NCBI GenBank assembly: GCA_002007465.1 | Contig: LNAC01000337.1 | Location: 145,752-209,751, forward strand | Reading direction: 5' to 3' | Source of the DNA: Ailurus styani | Lineage: Eukaryota > Chordata > Mammalia > Carnivora > Ailuridae | Length of the DNA: 64,000 nucleotides | Part shown: positions 32,205 through 43,175 of the stretch, in pieces | Layout of the letters: each line of letters opens with the position of its first letter | Numbering within the stretch: the first letter of the stretch is position 1 | Notes under the pieces: model-generated | Database searches by the model: none | Told to the model about the DNA's origin: nothing | What the model saw: the letters and a program-made list of their open reading frames with translations, nothing else | Position numbers and translations under genes: made by a program

Positions 32205-32415
32205 TAACACTTTACCTTTATTGAAGATCAGGCCTGGGTTGCAAGCGCTCAGCGTGTGGGATCTGGGGGAGTCCTTTCAAGAGGGCTAGAAACTGGGCTT
32301 TCTTACCCATATTTTGCAAATGAAGGCTGTAAAACATGATTTAAGAAGTTCAGGGACTTGCCTAAAGTCACTAATGCATGACAGAAAGGGCACCCAAACA
32401 GGGCCATGTGACTCC
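32205..32415 (-). mobile_element. MIR SINE relict, antisense
   Basis: 'ttacctttattgaagatcag', 'tacccatattttgcaaatga', 'agttcagggacttgcctaaa' and 'gtcactaatgcatgacagaa' follow the reversed MIR order. Confidence 0.68.
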
Positions 32416-32999
32416 GAGTCATGTGACTCCACACTTGGGGGTGGGGGAGAGGGACGCCTGTCGCTGAACATGGGCCACAAGCCAAAGGGCTCCAACACAC
32501 AGCCAGCCTGCCCTAGAGTCTTGGCCTCTCCCCGCCCCTCTCCCCAGCCTGGGTCCCCACAGCTCTTTCCCCACACAGAGCGGAACTCTGCCAGGCTGAT
32601 CCGGGGCACGGGTCGAGGCCCGGCTGGCCCGGCGGGCGAGGCCAGGGACCTCCCCTGCTTCCCAACCTATAAATAGGGACATTCAGGTTACTTTAAGAGC
32701 AAATGAGAATAGTTTGGGAAATTCTAAGCATAGGGAAATTGCTGTAAAAAGGTAAGGAGTATGGTTCATGAGGTCATGTGTCATATTTCCTTTCCCCGTG
32801 AACCCCTGGGCCCGGCTTCCTCCCAAATGAGGGAGACTTGGGGGACGCCGATGGGCTCTCACGCGTGCCTCGCTCTGTGCAGCCCTCATCCTCACTCTCA
32901 GATGAAGGCCAGAGCAGAGGTGTGGAGAAGGCGGGGGAATTGCCTGGAGATCCCGGCTCACAGCCCAGGGATCTGACGCCAAACCTGCCTTCCTACCCC

Positions 33000-33575
33000 T
33001 AACACCTTCCTGCCTGATCTTCTTAACAGCAAGTAATTGCATGGTTCCCAAATCGAAACTATACAGGACGGAGCAAACACACGGAGACGTCTGCCTTCCG
33101 CTGGTCTTCCTCCCCGACCTCCCCGCCCTGCAGGCCAGCATCTTATTACCTTCCTAGTGCCCCTTCTAGGTCCTCTATGCAGACACGAATAGGGAGATAC
33201 GCACTATATCTAATACACGTATGCTTGTTTTGCTTCTCCTTTCCACATACAAAAGGTAGCATCCCATGAGCACGGACCCTTCCCTTTGTGGGGGTTTGTT
33301 GAGCGATGTACCCCGGGAATCCCCCATGGCGGCACGTGCTGACGTTCTCATTCCTCATAGCTACATACTGTTCCACTGGGCAGCTGAGCTCTTGCATATT
33401 CAACCAGACACTCACTACAAGACACCAGAATCGTGTCTGATTTTTTGTTCTTATGAACAGTACAATGCAAGATGTCTTGTCCATCATTTCTTATTTGTAC
33501 AGAAGGACCCTTCGATAGATTCCCAGACGTGGGATTCTTGGATGAAAGGGAACATTATGGAGAGTGTCTGTAGGC
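33000..33575 (-). mobile_element. Old L1 (L1M type) relict, antisense; repeated at 34526-35101
   Basis: 'agctacatactgttccactg', 'gcatattcaaccagacactc', 'cttatttgtacagaaggacc' and 'gatagattcccagacgtggg' resemble antisense L1 3' text. Very diverged, borders approximate. It lies inside the duplicated segment, so it appears twice. Confidence 0.5.
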
Positions 33576-33594
33576 AGTCAGATGGCTCAGACCA

Positions 33595-33740
33595 AGGGTA
33601 CCCATGCCTGCCTCGGCCCCCCAGTGTCCTGGGAGACTTGGTAACGATACAGATTTCCGGGCCCTGTACCAGGCTTGCTGGTAGTAGTGCGGGAGTAGAA
33701 TCTGTAGTGCGGGAGTCTGGGAATTGTGTGTTTCACATAG
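33595..33740 (+). mobile_element. MER5-like DNA transposon relict; repeated at 35121-35266
   Basis: 'gagacttggtaacgatacag', 'atttccgggccctgtaccag' and 'gtagtgcgggagtagaatct' resemble the MER5 middle. An internal 13-base direct repeat, gtagtgcgggagt, occurs at about 33688 and 33707. Confidence 0.5.
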
Positions 33741-33774
33741 GTGTTCTTACAAGCCATAATGACTTTGCTCGCTT

Positions 33775-33895
33775 GCTTCTGTGTTTTCTGTCTCTCCCAC
33801 TGGAATGGAAGCCCCCAAGGCAGGCTCCATATCTGTCCCGCTCGTGCCTGGATCCCTGGTCTGGCTCATCACAGCTGAATAAATGAATAGATAGA
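33775..33895 (+). mobile_element. L2 3'-end fragment; repeated at 35301-35421
   Basis: 'ggaatggaagcccccaaggc', 'aggctccatatctgtcccgc' and 'cacagctgaataaatgaata' follow L2 terminal text. Confidence 0.6.
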
Positions 33896-35864
33896 TGAAG
33901 GACGATCAGAATGCCAGCCAGCCTAGGGGGCCATGAGTTTGCCTCTGCCCTCCTCTCCAGTAGAAAGGGTCACCTGCGTGGCACTAAGGTGTCTGATTTC
34001 TGACAGCAGCAGGGGGTTGGAGGGAACTAGGGCGATGTGTGTGGTGTGCTCCCGGGGGTTGGCTGGACACAGAGAGGGGTCAGGACCCCGGCCATCTGGT
34101 AGCTGCCGCATAAGATGAGCCCCTCGTGTCCCTGTCAAAGTCCCGCGTGCAGCGGGCACACTGCAGAACGCACAAAGCCACCGGAACCCCCTCTCCCTCA
34201 CCACGGAGCCTGATGGCCCTTCGGACAGCCTGCCTCGGAAGCTAACCCATCCTTTCTGGAATGACGAGAGCAGGACCACCCGGGGACTCAGTCTCATCAG
34301 CCAGGGCGCTCCTGGAAAGACTCGGGACCACAGTGCTTNAGCTTCCTCCCAAATGAGGGAGACTTGGGGGACGCCGATGGGCTCTCACGCGTGCCTCACT
34401 CTGTGCAGCCCTCATCCTCACTCTCAGATGAAGGCTAGAGCAGAGGTGTGGAGAAGGCGGGGGAATTGCCTAGAGATCCCGGCTCACAGCCCAGGGATCT
34501 GACGCCAAACCTGCCTTCCTACCCCTAACACCTTCCTGCCTGATCTTCTTAACAGCAAGTAATTGCATGGTTCCCAAATCGAAACTATACAGGACGGAGC
34601 AAACACACGGAGACGTCTGCCTTCCGCTGGTCTTCCTCCCCGACCTCCCCGCCCTGCAGGCCAGCATCTTATTACCTTCCTAGTGCCCCTTCTAGGTCCT
34701 CTATGCAGACACGAATAGGGAGATACGCACTATATCTAATACACGTATGCTTGTTTTGCTTCTCCTTTCCACATACAAAAGGTAGCATCCCATAAGCACG
34801 GACCCTTCCCTTTGCGGGGGTTTGTTGAGCGATGTACCCCGGGGATCCCCCATGGCGGCACGTGCTGACGTTCTCATTCCTCGTAGCTACATACTGTTCC
34901 ACTGGGCAGCTGAGCTGCTGTATATTCAACCAGACACTCACTACAAGACACCAGAATCGTGTCTGATTTTTTGTTCTTATAAACGGTACAATGCAAGATG
35001 TCTTGTCCATCATTTCTTATTTGTACAGAAGGACCCTTCGATAGATTCCCAGACGTGGGATTCTTGGATGAAAGGGAACATTATGGAGAGTGTCTGTAGG
35101 CAGTCAGATGGCTCAGACCAAGGGTACCCATGCCTGCCTCGGCCCCCCAGTGTCCTGGGAGACTTGGTAACGATACAGATTTCCGGGCCCTGTACCAGGC
35201 TTGCTGGTAGTAGTGCGGGAGTAGAATCTGTAGTGCGGGAGTCTGGGAATTGTGTGTTTCACATAGGTGTTCTTACAAGCCATAATGACTTTGCTCGCTT
35301 GCTTCTGTGTTTTCTGTCTCTCCCACTGGAATGGAAGCCCCCAAGGCAGGCTCCATATCTGTCCTGCTCGTGCCTGGATCCCTGGTCTGGCTCATCACAG
35401 CTGAATAAATGAATAGATAGATGAAGGATGATCAGAATGCCAGCCAGCCTAGGGGGCCATGAGTTTGCCTCTGCCCTCCTCTCCAGTAGAAAGGGTCACC
35501 TGCGTGGCACTAAGGTGTCTGATTTCTGACAGCAGCAGGGGGTTGGAGGGAACTAGGGCGATGTGTGTGGTGTGCTCCCGGGGGTTGGCTGGACACAGAG
35601 AGGGGTCAGGACCCCGGCCATCTGGTAGCTGCCGCATAAGATGAGCCCCTCGTGTCCCTGTCAAAGTCCCGCGTGCAGCGGGCACACTGCAGAACGCACA
35701 AAGCCACCGGAACCCCCTCTCCCTCACCACGGAGCCTGATGGCCCTTCGGACAGCCTGCCTCGGAAGCTAACCCATCCTTTCTGGAATGACGAGAGCAGG
35801 ACCACCCGGGGACTCAGTCTCATCAGCCAGGGCGCTCCTGGAAAGACTCGGGACCACAGTGCTT

Positions 35865-36359
35865 GCCCCGGTCCTCAGAGTGCGGACGGAGCTCACCAGT
35901 TTCGAGCTCCTGAGGTGATTATTTTCCTCCTTGAGTAGGGAGGGTGGGTTTGCACTGGATTATTCTCGGTGTTACCCAGAGGCGCCCATGTTTCCGAGAG
36001 GGCTGGACTTGGGGCATGGGCCACATATCCAAGGTGTGGGGCAGTGGCACTGATGAGCCCCGCCCCAAGGGTTAGAGGCAGGTGGGGGCGGAGCCTGGGT
36101 GGGCTGCAGGCTCACTGAGCGTGCTCGCTATGGATCTTGAGGGTCTGGGGACAGGTCCTTAAACTGCCGCTGAAAGAAGCCCGTGCTGCCTGGGAAGGCC
36201 TATTTCGGGCACCAGGAACGTGCAAAGCGCAGCGTTTCCCTCGGCAGGGATGGCGACCCTCCCCGCCCGCGGCCGCCCTCCCTTCTGGGCTTCACAGCTG
36301 GCCAGCCTCTCGAGGAGCAGAAGGCTCCCTAAAGGGAGAGCTGAAAAGAGCTTAAAAGC
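35865..36359. other. Unique GC-rich sequence, no gene seen
   Basis: Contains a CpG-rich stretch at about 36230-36285 ('cccgcccgcggccgccctcc'), too short for an island. No exon proposed. Confidence 0.5.
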
Positions 36360-36720
36360 CCCCTTTGGGGGTGAATTGTGCCTGCCCCCCCAATTCGTAT
36401 GTTGAAATCCTAAACCCCAAGACTTCAGAATGGGATTGTATTTGGAGTCGAGGGTCTTTCAAGAGGTAAATGAGGTCACTAGGGCAAGCCCTAAGTCCAG
36501 ATGACTGGTGTTTTTATAAGAAGAGTTTAGGACACAGACACAGGCAGGGACAAGAGAGCCATGTACGAGCCAGAGAGGCCTCAGGAGAATCCAGCCCTCC
36601 TTGCCCTTGCTCTTGAACTTCCAGCCTCCAGAGCCATGAGAAATAACTCTGTTATTTGCTCCCCATCCCCCACCCCTGTCCGTGGATACTTTACAGCCGC
36701 CCAGGTAATGTAATATAGGG
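36360..36720 (+). mobile_element. LTR relict (MaLR, MLT1-like), sense
   Basis: 'gtgaattgtgcctgcccccc', 'attcgtatgttgaaatccta', 'gattgtatttggagtcgagg', 'gtttttataagaagagttta', 'gaacttccagcctccagagc' and 'catgagaaataactctgtta' are in the order of an MLT1-type solo LTR. No internal region is present. Confidence 0.7.
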
Positions 36721-36839
36721 TCCCCCAAACACCTGCCCTATTCTTTCCCGCTCTCAGTATTTTTGACCTGCCTTTGGTGATCGATATGGGCACAGGGTTG
36801 CTCAGTCCCACCTTACTGGGGAGGGCCGTGGTCCCGGGC

Positions 36840-36990
36840 ACAGTCAGACCTGGATTTTAAACCTGCCCGAACCACTGTCTAGCTGGTGAGCTCAGAGCCG
36901 TTTCTTAGCCTCTCTGAGTCTCCTATTTCCTCGCCCGGGTGTAAGGCGGACACAGCATCACTGTAGTGAGAAGTGAAGTCACACTTTACA
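36840..36990 (+). mobile_element. MIR SINE relict
   Basis: 'cagtcagacctggattttaa' and 'gtttcttagcctctctgagt' are MIR-like, with the tail eroded. A reversed fragment, 'gtgctaagcacggttccagg', follows at 37055-37110. Confidence 0.55.
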
Positions 36991-37119
36991 TCCGACACTT
37001 GCTTCGATAGTCATTCCTTCTCTTTCACCTGCAGGTACATCCTAAGCCCTTCTTAGGTGCTAAGCACGGTTCCAGGCCCTGGAACACAGCAGTGAACACT
37101 GCGGGCTGAAATCCCTCAG

Positions 37120-38508
37120 GAATCAAGTCCAGAGAGACTGACGGGAAAGGCGGTGGGTCCCAGGCTGCTCTCAGACTGGCTCTCCTTGCTGGGGGCCGAC
37201 CAAAGGATGGCCTCCCTCCAGCATCCCCAGCCCCTTCCCCACGCACTCCCCAAAGATAGACCCAGGAAGCCGGGGATTGTGTGAAATTCAGCCTGGCGCC
37301 CACAGCTCCTGGCAGGGACCTCGGATTTGTCGCATCTTCCTATCATCCGTGGCTGGAAGCGTGTTCTCACCTCAATCCTTGATACCACATGCCCTCCACA
37401 CAGTAAGCCCCTCAAGCTGAGCCCTGGGGACTAGTTACAGCTTCAGAAACTCTTCCCTGTATGCCCCCTTACCCCAACACCCCAACTGATGCTCAGGCCT
37501 TTGCATTTCACCAGCAACACCAGCCTTGGTCTACCCCCTGGGTTATCATCTATGTCATCTTAAAGGTCCTAAGCTTCTCACCACGCCATGGCTGAGCTCC
37601 AGGCAGGGAGAGCTCTCAGATAGGTTGAAAAAGCCAGACAGCTCCTGGCCAGTGTCTTCCTCTCCCACTACACGTCAGTGGTGGTAGAGGGCACGCTCAC
37701 CCTGCTGCTTCTGCTCCAACTTATCTTCTGCGGCCGGTTCCTGAGCAGGGCTGGGCCACCCCCGGGGCAGCCACAGACAGCCCCCCGGATGGCTGACTCC
37801 CCCCTGTTCTGTTTGCTCAGGCATTGGCTAATTTCAATCCAGAAATATCACATCTGGAGCTCCCTCGGCCCTTCCAGAACGTTCCATCCTGTGCTTAACA
37901 GACCTCCCTTGCCTTGACAAATGGACCCCATCTCCTCCCTTCAGATGGGGATTCTGCTGATTTGTGTAAAATCTACATTATAAAGTATTCATACTGCTCA
38001 GCCCTGGCCGTGGCCTTCTTCCAGCTTCCTGGCTCTGTGCTTTCCCAGGAAGATGAGGGACTGGGCAGAATGGTGGCCAGTCACGACTGTGGACATGGCC
38101 CCCCAGGACTTCCTTCCACTGCCTCCCCTTTCATTTTGATTGCACCCGGGGTCACGGCGCCTTCGTCCCGGGCTCGGAGTTAGGCATTGTGAGAGATCCA
38201 CCCATGAACAAGAGGTGCGCCCACCTGGAGACACTAGTATCCTGGTAGGTGAGGCAGGGCTGGAAATAGAAGGCTCTCCCAGGGTCAACTGTGAAGAGTC
38301 AGGAGAAAGGTCCAGACAGAGCCCTTCTTGAGTGCCAGCTTCGGAGGTGACAGAGAGATCTGTCCTGGGAACATGGCACTTGACTCTAGGTGGAATCAGA
38401 GGTGGGATGGAAGGGGGGTGGGGCCATGAGTGGTGACAGGAAGCAGGCGGATCGTTCCGTAAGGAGAGAAGGGAAGTTGCTCCTACTGGGCATCTAGTCT
38501 GGGGCCAG
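37120..38508. other. Unique GC-rich sequence, no gene seen
   Basis: 37435-37560 might hold weak L2 remains. No SINEC, LTR or exon recognised; overlapping frames on both strands lack protein similarity. Confidence 0.45.
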
Positions 38509-38980
38509 TGTATTAGTTTCCGGTTGCTGCTGTAACAAGTTATCTTACACTTACTGGCTTAAGACAATACAAACGTGTTATTTTATGGTCCTGGAGGTCT
38601 GAAGTCCAAAATCGGTCTCTGGCAAATCAAGGTGCTGGCAAGGCTGGGGTCCTTCTGGAGGCTCCAGGGGAGAGGCTGTTCCTGCCTCTCCAGCGTCCAT
38701 AGGCTGCCTGCACCTGTGCCCCATGGCCCGGCATCACCATGACCTCTGCTTCCAACCTTACGTCTCCTCCTCTGACGCTGACCCTCCTTCCTCCCTCTTT
38801 TAAGGACCTTGGTAGTTACACTGGCCCATCCAAATAATCCAGGATAATCTCCCCATCTCAAAATTCCTCATTTAAAGACATCGGCAAAGTTGCTTTCGTC
38901 ATGTAAAGTAGCATATGTTCAGGGCCTGGAGATTAGGACGTGGATATCTTTGGGGGGCAGGCGTTATTCAGCAAACCACA
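38509..38980 (-). mobile_element. Solo LTR (MaLR/MLT-like), antisense, near full length
   Basis: It starts 'tgtattagtttccggttgct' and ends 'tattcagcaaaccaca', giving TG...CA ends. Inside are 'ctgctgtaacaagttatctt', 'gtctgaagtccaaaatcggt', 'aaggtgctggcaaggctggg', 'ccaggataatctccccatct' and 'ggagattaggacgtggatat'. The 7235-7428 piece is part of the same family. Family assignment is from memory. Confidence 0.65.
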
Positions 38981-38999
38981 GGCGGAAATTTATAAACGG

Positions 39000-39175
39000 C
39001 CTTATTTAGTTCCCACCTAGGTGCACAAAGCAGCTGGTATAATTCCCATTCTACAGATGGGGACTTGGGTTTCTGAAGGTTTACTAGCACTTTGAGGCGA
39101 TAGTTAGTGAGAAGTTCACGTGGGGTTTGAACTTGGTCTGCCTGACCCCAGAGCCCTCTCCATCCATGAAGAGAC
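39000..39175 (-). mobile_element. MIR SINE relict, antisense
   Basis: 'attcccattctacagatggg', 'gacttgggtttctgaaggtt' and 'gtttgaacttggtctgcctg' follow reversed MIR order. Confidence 0.68.
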
Positions 39176-40069
39176 CATTCTGGGATTCTCTGGAGCAAGG
39201 GGGATTTGGAGGGGCCCAGGAAGATGTTGCCAAGAGCTCTGGCAGGAGGTGAAGTCAAGAGGAGTGCAGAGGGAAGGGGTCGAGGGGGATGAGAAATCCT
39301 GCAGAGGGACCCCCGATTTGCCCCTCTGTTCATTGTGGGGGCGGGTCCAGAAGGAATGGATCAGAGTCTAAGTGCGGGGACCTCTGGGCTGCAGAGTTAG
39401 TGGGGCTGACAACAGAGTGGGGGGACGTGGCTCAGAATGGGCTCTGTTTGGGGTCAGATGGAAGGGCACAACAGGCAGACAGAGGCAAAGGCAGAACAAA
39501 CAGGGCCTGGAGACGGAGTTTGAGGGTCAATCACTCAGGTGAAGCAGAGGCCGTGGGATGGGGGGAGGTAGAACCGGGGAAGGGAGCAGAGCCAGGAAAC
39601 CGTGGGAAGGCTACCGAGATGTTATGAGGAGGTGAGGAGCGGCCGCCCGGCTGGCAGACGGTCTGGGCTACGGCACCAGACTCCGGGGTTGGGGGAGGGG
39701 CAGACTTTCCAGAAGAGGTGGTCAGCCATGACAAACACCAAGCAAACCTCTTGGGTTTAGCAACTTGGAAGCCACTGGTGGCAAGTGTGGGGATACTTCC
39801 CATCGTCTGCTCTCGGGTGGCCTTGGGAAGGGTTGAGTTTGGTCTTCCCAGGCCAGGATGGCCATGAAGACTGACCCAGCCTCGGAGGGATGGGTAAGCC
39901 CAACAAGGACCCTTCTTAGTGGGGGAACAGGGTGCGTCTGAGCAAGTGGCCTGCGGTGACTTGCAAACAAGTCCTCTAGTCCTCTGACGTTCCTCCCAGG
40001 GTAACAGTTCCCGTCCCTGAAAATGGGCTGCGTTTCCTGACTCCCTTCCAGCAAATGGAATGCCGCGGA
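39176..40069. other. Unique GC-rich sequence, no gene seen
   Basis: Purine-rich, especially 39180-39720. No repeat or exon recognised. Confidence 0.5.
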
Positions 40070-40084
40070 GATGATGTGACTTCT

Positions 40085-40288
40085 TTTTTTTTTTTTTTTT
40101 AAAGATTGTATTTATTTATTTGACACAGAGAGAGAGATTACAAGTAGGCAGAGAGGCAGGCAGAGAGAGAGGAGGAAGCAGGATCCCTGCTGAGCAGAGA
40201 GCCCGATGTGGGCCTTGATCCCAGGACCCTGAGATCATGACCTGAGCCGAAGGCAGCGGCTTTAACCCACTGAGCCACCCAGGCGCCC
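40085..40288 (-). mobile_element. Young SINEC, mustelid-type, antisense, perfect 15-bp TSD
   Basis: T17 tail, 'aaagattgtatttatttatt', 'attacaagtaggcagagagg', 'gaggaggaagcaggatccct', 'gaccctgagatcatgacctg' and head complement 'cccactgagccacccaggcg'. Flanked by identical gatgatgtgacttct at 40070-40084 and 40289-40303. Same subfamily as 8054 and 53742. Confidence 0.96.
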
Positions 40289-41180
40289 GATGATGTGACT
40301 TCTGAGGCTAGGTTAGCAAAGGGGCTCGCTCGCTCCTCTCTGTCTGTCTCCCCTCACCCATGCACACATACCTCGGAGCGCGGAGCTGCTCTGTATGAAA
40401 TCCGACTGCTCCGAAGCTGCCTGGCTGGGGAGATGAATGGAGCTCACACAGAGAGGCAGGCGGCCCCACTGCTGGGAGCAAGGCTTCGTCTCTGGCAGAT
40501 TCCAGCCTTAGCCACTGTCTAGCCGCAAGCATGAGAGGGACCCTGAGCCAGAACCGTCCCGCTGAGCCCAGTCAGCCCCCTGCCATGGGAGGCAAGAGTC
40601 ACACTTTTTACAGTTGAAACCACAAGGCTATGGAGACATCTGTTGCACAGGGTTAGGTAACTCAGCTCGAGGACGCTGTTGGTAGTTTGGGGTGAAAATC
40701 TGGTAAGACAGTCTGGGGTCCATTGGCAGGCATCTTGGTTCCCAGTGCTCCCCAGCTATGTTCACTCTATGCCCTCTCCCCCCCCCCCCCGGCANCACTA
40801 GTCCACAGAGCCCTCCGCAGGGGCCAGCTTTGGCGACCCCATCAATCGAGTCTGGTTTAGGGGAATGATCTGCATTGAATCTGTGCCTTTTTCCTTCCAG
40901 GGGCATGAGCTACACCTACACCTTAAACCTGCGCCGTGCCCGGAAAAGGAAAAATTTTATTCCACGTTAAAAGGATTGAAGAAACCAGGAATGAGGGAGG
41001 GGAGAAGTGTCAGTGGATGGCGGGGGCAGGGGGCGGGGGAGGTCCGCTCTGGGCTGGAGTGGCCCACCTCCAGAGCTGCTTATTAAATGTTAAAGAATTT
41101 GGTGAACTGGTTGTTAAACACATTAGATTATAAGATTAGATTAGATTACTAGGTTATTATTATCTAATAATAAGCCATTA
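40289..41180. other. Unique sequence with a one-base gap; no gene seen
   Basis: No repeat recognised except the C tract at 40778-40790. 40860-41090 has several short frames without protein similarity. ATTAGATT-type words cluster at 41120-41165. Confidence 0.45.
40778..40795. other. C13 homopolymer followed by a single N
   Basis: Thirteen C then 'ggca' and an N at 40795. No duplicated flank is seen here, so this gap probably reflects failed sequencing through the homopolymer. Confidence 0.85.
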
Positions 41181-41268
41181 TCCACAAGCAGACTCCCCGC
41201 TAAGCAGAGCCCGACACGGGGCTTTATCCCGAGACCCTGACATCACAACCTGAGCCGAAACCAAGAGT
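41181..41268 (-). mobile_element. SINEC fragment, antisense
   Basis: 'caagcagactccccgctaag', 'cgacacggggctttatcccg' and 'caacctgagccgaaaccaag' are the middle of an antisense SINEC; tail and head are missing. The words 'agccattat' lie on both sides (about 41173 and 41279), a possible short target-site duplication. Confidence 0.8.
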
Positions 41269-41300
41269 CCTGAACACAGCCATTATTAAAAATTAAATTA

Positions 41301-41721
41301 GGTAGGGGTCGGCTAAGCATCTAACTCTTGGTCTCATCAAGAAATCTGCTTAAGAGGAATTTGAAAGGCAGGGCGGGGGGTCGTGGGGGTAGGGTAGGGA
41401 GGGAAAAAATGAAACAAGATGGGATGGGGAAGGAGACAAACCATAAGAGACTCTTAATCTCACGAAAGAAACTGAGGGTTACTGGGGGGTGGGAGGGTAG
41501 GGATAGCGTGGCTGGTTATAGACATCGGGGAGGGTTTGTGCTATGGTGAGTGCTGTGAAAGGTGTAAGCCTGATGAGTCACAGGCCTGTACCCCTGGAGC
41601 AAGTAACACATTATATGTTAATAAAAAAAAAAAGAAGTCTGCTTAAGACTCTCTCTTCCTCTCCCTCTGCCCCACCCCCCCGTGCTCTCTCTTTCTAAAA
41701 TGAAAAAATAAAATCTTTATA
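41301..41721 (+). mobile_element. SINEC, sense, split by an L1
   Basis: The head part 41301-41338 reads 'ggtaggggtcggctaagcat'; the rest resumes at 41649 with 'ctctctcttcctctccctct' and a tail 'aaaatctttat'. The middle of the SINEC (the 'caggtcatgatctca' block) is absent, so it was already deleted or lost. The outer flanking repeat aaaaattaaatta at 41288-41300 and 41722-41734 is perfect over 13 bases. Confidence 0.85.
41356..41631 (+). mobile_element. Carnivore L1 3' end inside a SINEC
   Basis: 'gaaacaagatgggatgggga', 'caaaccataagagactctta', 'gagtcacaggcctgtacccc' and 'acacattatatgttaataaa' plus A11 are the L1 3' end. Flanked by aagaaatctgcttaaga (41339-41355) and aagaagtctgcttaaga (41632-41648), one mismatch in 17. 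Confidence 0.92.
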
Positions 41722-41734
41722 AAAAATTAAATTA

Positions 41735-42464
41735 TACAAACTTATACTTAAATAAGTTATATTAAACACATTAAATATTCCAAACTCCTCCTTCCTCATT
41801 ATTTCCCCACGTCCTACTAGTCCCTTCCTCGTGAGGTTGTTTACATCTCTCGCATCTGTGTGGTGGAGTGGCGCACGAGGATGGCAGCTGAGCGTCTATT
41901 CCCAAGTTCACATTCAGCGTGAAATCGACCATGGCGGGAACATTTACACCGTGGAAATTGGCCAACTCTACACACCAGAGCTTTCTTCTTTTTTTTCTTT
42001 TCCCCTCCCAGAGAGCAGGTTGTAGAACTTTTACAGATTTTGAGATGGGGCCGAAAGGAGCATCCCTGGCTCCTTGTAGCCTTCCACTCGGCACCTGGGG
42101 ATTTCGCGTGCCTGCCGTGAAGGTGCGCGTACTGTTCTCACCAAGGTCTGCGGCATCCGTTAAATCCCTTCTTCCCATTTTGTTTACACGTCAATGCCAT
42201 GTTTTCCTCCAGGCTTGTGGGAACAGTCTCTGGGCTGTGGATCCATGCCCTCTGCTCACCCCGTTTCAGATACAAATGTCCTGTGGTCCTCTCTGAGCCA
42301 CATCCAGGAGGTGTGGGAACAAAATCGAGGTGAGGTCAGGGATCCCCCCAAGGACTTGCTCCCTCCATGCTCTCACTTAGAACTTTAGCGCTTCTCCTCC
42401 TCGCCCCATTACTGGGGAGAGCTCAACAGCAAGAAAACCCACACGATTCTTTTCTTTAAAACAT
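41735..42464. other. Unique sequence, no gene seen
   Basis: No repeat recognised with confidence. Frames at 41771-42178 (minus) and 41919-42296 (plus) overlap each other and have no protein family. Confidence 0.45.
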
Positions 42465-43005
42465 AATTTATTTGAGTGAAACTCACGTAACATAAAATTA
42501 ACTATTGTAAAGTGGCATTCGCTGACCTTTAGCACGTTTACAATGTTGCGCAGCCACCTTCCTATCTGGTCCCGAAACAGTTCTGTTACCCCAAAGTAGA
42601 GCTCCCCACCAGCTATGCACTCTCCCCCCAACCCAGCCCTTGGCGACCCCGGGGTGTGTTCTGTGTCTAGGTATCTGTCTGCTCCAGAGATCTCGTATAA
42701 CTGGAATCTTACAATATTTGTTCACTTAGCTTATGTTTTCACGATGCCGATGCCACATGTATCAGTACTTTGTTTCTTTCTGTGGCTGGATAATACAATG
42801 AATCCCGTGTGACTCCACCACATCTGTGTCCATCATCGGCTGATGCTTCCACCTGTTGACTGCTACGAACACACTGCTGTGAACGCGTGTGCCTGTGGAC
42901 TTGTTTCAGTGTCTGTTTTCAATCCCTTTGGGTTTGTGCCTAGGAGTGGAATTGCTGGGTCCTACAGTAATTCTGTGTTTAGATTTCTAAGGAACCACCA
43001 GCCCC
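42465..43005 (-). mobile_element. Old L1 (L1M type), antisense
   Basis: 'gtgaaactcacgtaacataa', 'aattaactattgtaaagtgg', 'ggctggataatacaatgaat', 'ctaggagtggaattgctggg' are standard antisense L1 3' words in correct order. Confidence 0.85.
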
Positions 43006-43034
43006 CCACCTACGCCTCCCTGGTGGTACTTCTG

Positions 43035-43175
43035 TCATCGAATCTCCAGAGGCACGTGGATCTGGGTCCCACCACTTACTGGTGTGAAACCTGAATTCTT
43101 TCTTCAGCTCTGCTGGGCTTCAGTCTGATCCCCTGTGAAATGGGAATTTTAAGGGCACTTACCTCTTAGGGATGT
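43035..43175 (+). mobile_element. MIR SINE relict
   Basis: 'ccaccacttactggtgtgaa', 'cccctgtgaaatgggaattt' and 'taagggcacttacctcttag' are MIR words. Confidence 0.7.

Larger units (their letters stand above)
32815..35864. repeat. 1,524-bp direct duplication across a single N (34339)
   Basis: Copy 1 is 32815-34338, copy 2 is 34341-35864; both are 1,524 bases with no indel seen. By eye I count about 14 substitutions (about 0.9 percent), nearly all transitions and twelve of them in the first 660 bases. The sequence left of copy 1 and right of copy 2 is unique. The N at the junction favours an assembly duplication of two haplotypes over a real tandem copy, but a recent true duplication is not excluded. 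Confidence 0.85.

Noticed and set aside
33266..33886. A 206-codon open frame, with a near-identical 196-codon version at 34822-35412
   Set aside because: It runs through L1-like, MER5-like and L2-like sequence and is doubled only because the segment is duplicated across an N. No protein family was recognised.
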